Below, piece after piece: positions 5,037-5,209 of a stretch of DNA of 5,209 nucleotides (the stretch's first letter is position 1; each line of letters starts with the position of its first letter). The notes below the pieces were generated by a model. The model did no database searches and was not told the DNA's origin. It was given only the letters and a program-made list of their open reading frames with translations. A program made the position numbers and the translations under genes. This DNA is from Clostridiales bacterium (GTDB lineage: Bacteria; Bacillota; Clostridia; Tissierellales; Dethiosulfatibacteraceae): the NCBI GenBank assembly GCA_003446975.1, contig DMAP01000034.1:1-5209 (forward strand), in the 5' to 3' direction.

Positions 5037-5083
5037 TGATAAATGATCAAGATAATACATAATATAAAGGCAGGGTGTTAAGA

Positions 5084-5209
5084 ATGACTATAATTAAATC
5101 AGGCGTGCTTGCGATAACAGTAGTACTGTTATTGTCAGGATGCATTTCATCCACCACGAATCCAACGACTGCTAGCATAGAAAATCCAACATTAATAGAA
5201 TCAGAAACA
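5084..5209 (+). CDS. Lipoprotein, N-terminal fragment (gene runs off the right edge)
   Basis: The 42 visible codons encode a short positive N-terminus (K5), a hydrophobic core (about 7-17) and a lipobox LSGC with the lipidated cysteine at residue 20. A Ser/Thr/Asn-rich linker follows, as is usual for exported lipoproteins of Gram-positive bacteria. The mature protein would be anchored on the outer face of the membrane; its functional domain lies outside the window, so no role can be given. ATG 5084 follows AGGG (5072-5075) by 8 nt. An in-frame GTG at 5075 would add only three residues and sits too close to the AAAGG at 5066-5070, so ATG is preferred. The gene is divergent from the DUF4364-rnhA operon. 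Confidence 0.8.
   Translation, partial: MTIIKSGVLAITVVLLLSGCISSTTNPTTASIENPTLIESET

Noticed and set aside
5075..5083. GTG start for the lipoprotein
   Set aside because: It adds only Met-Leu-Arg and sits four bases from its nearest purine-rich site; ATG 5084 has better spacing.
1..5209. CRISPR array, transposon ends, integrase site, tRNA or rRNA
   Set aside because: No regularly spaced direct repeats, transposase-like frames, terminal inverted repeats or tRNA-like cloverleaf sequences were seen on either strand.

Overview
The window looks like chromosomal DNA from a low-GC, Gram-positive anaerobe-type Firmicute, most likely of class Clostridia. The evidence is AT-rich sequence, strong AGGAGG-type ribosome binding sites, sigma-A-like promoters, a DUF4364 protein (a family I know mainly from Clostridia), a rhodanese-free ThiI paired with a NifS-like desulfurase, and a SpoIIAB/RsbW-like anti-sigma ATPase. 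I cannot name the genus from sequence alone.

Layout. Positions 1-45 hold the last codons of an upstream gene, followed by a small anti-sigma-type ATP-binding protein (63-446) and a weak terminator-like hairpin. A promoter at 515-543 precedes a class IV PLP aminotransferase (601-1434), whose stop codon lies inside a long bidirectional terminator (1432-1467). The 179-bp gap 1435-1613 is not empty. It carries a strong minus-strand promoter (TTGCCA-17-TATAAT with an extended -10) that would make an RNA of about 92 nt, running from about 1524 to the same terminator. That RNA would start with a hairpin displaying a five-C loop and contain two more C-rich single-stranded stretches. This is the main candidate for something new. 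A two-gene operon follows on the plus strand: a cysteine desulfurase (1614-2762) and ThiI (2764-3924), which together make 4-thiouridine in tRNA. It converges, across a 10-bp gap, with a minus-strand operon of a DUF4364 winged-helix-type protein (4393-4920, TTG start) and RNase HI (3935-4396), joined by an ATGA stop/start overlap. The last 163 bp before 5084 form a divergent promoter region in front of a lipoprotein gene that runs off the right edge.

How the genes work together. The clear functional unit is desulfurase plus ThiI: persulfide sulfur is passed to ThiI, which activates and thiolates tRNA U8. The anti-sigma-type ATPase presumably belongs to a partner-switching module whose other members lie left of the window. 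The remaining genes are housekeeping or unassigned and show no obvious shared pathway. No mobile element, CRISPR array, tRNA or rRNA was seen.
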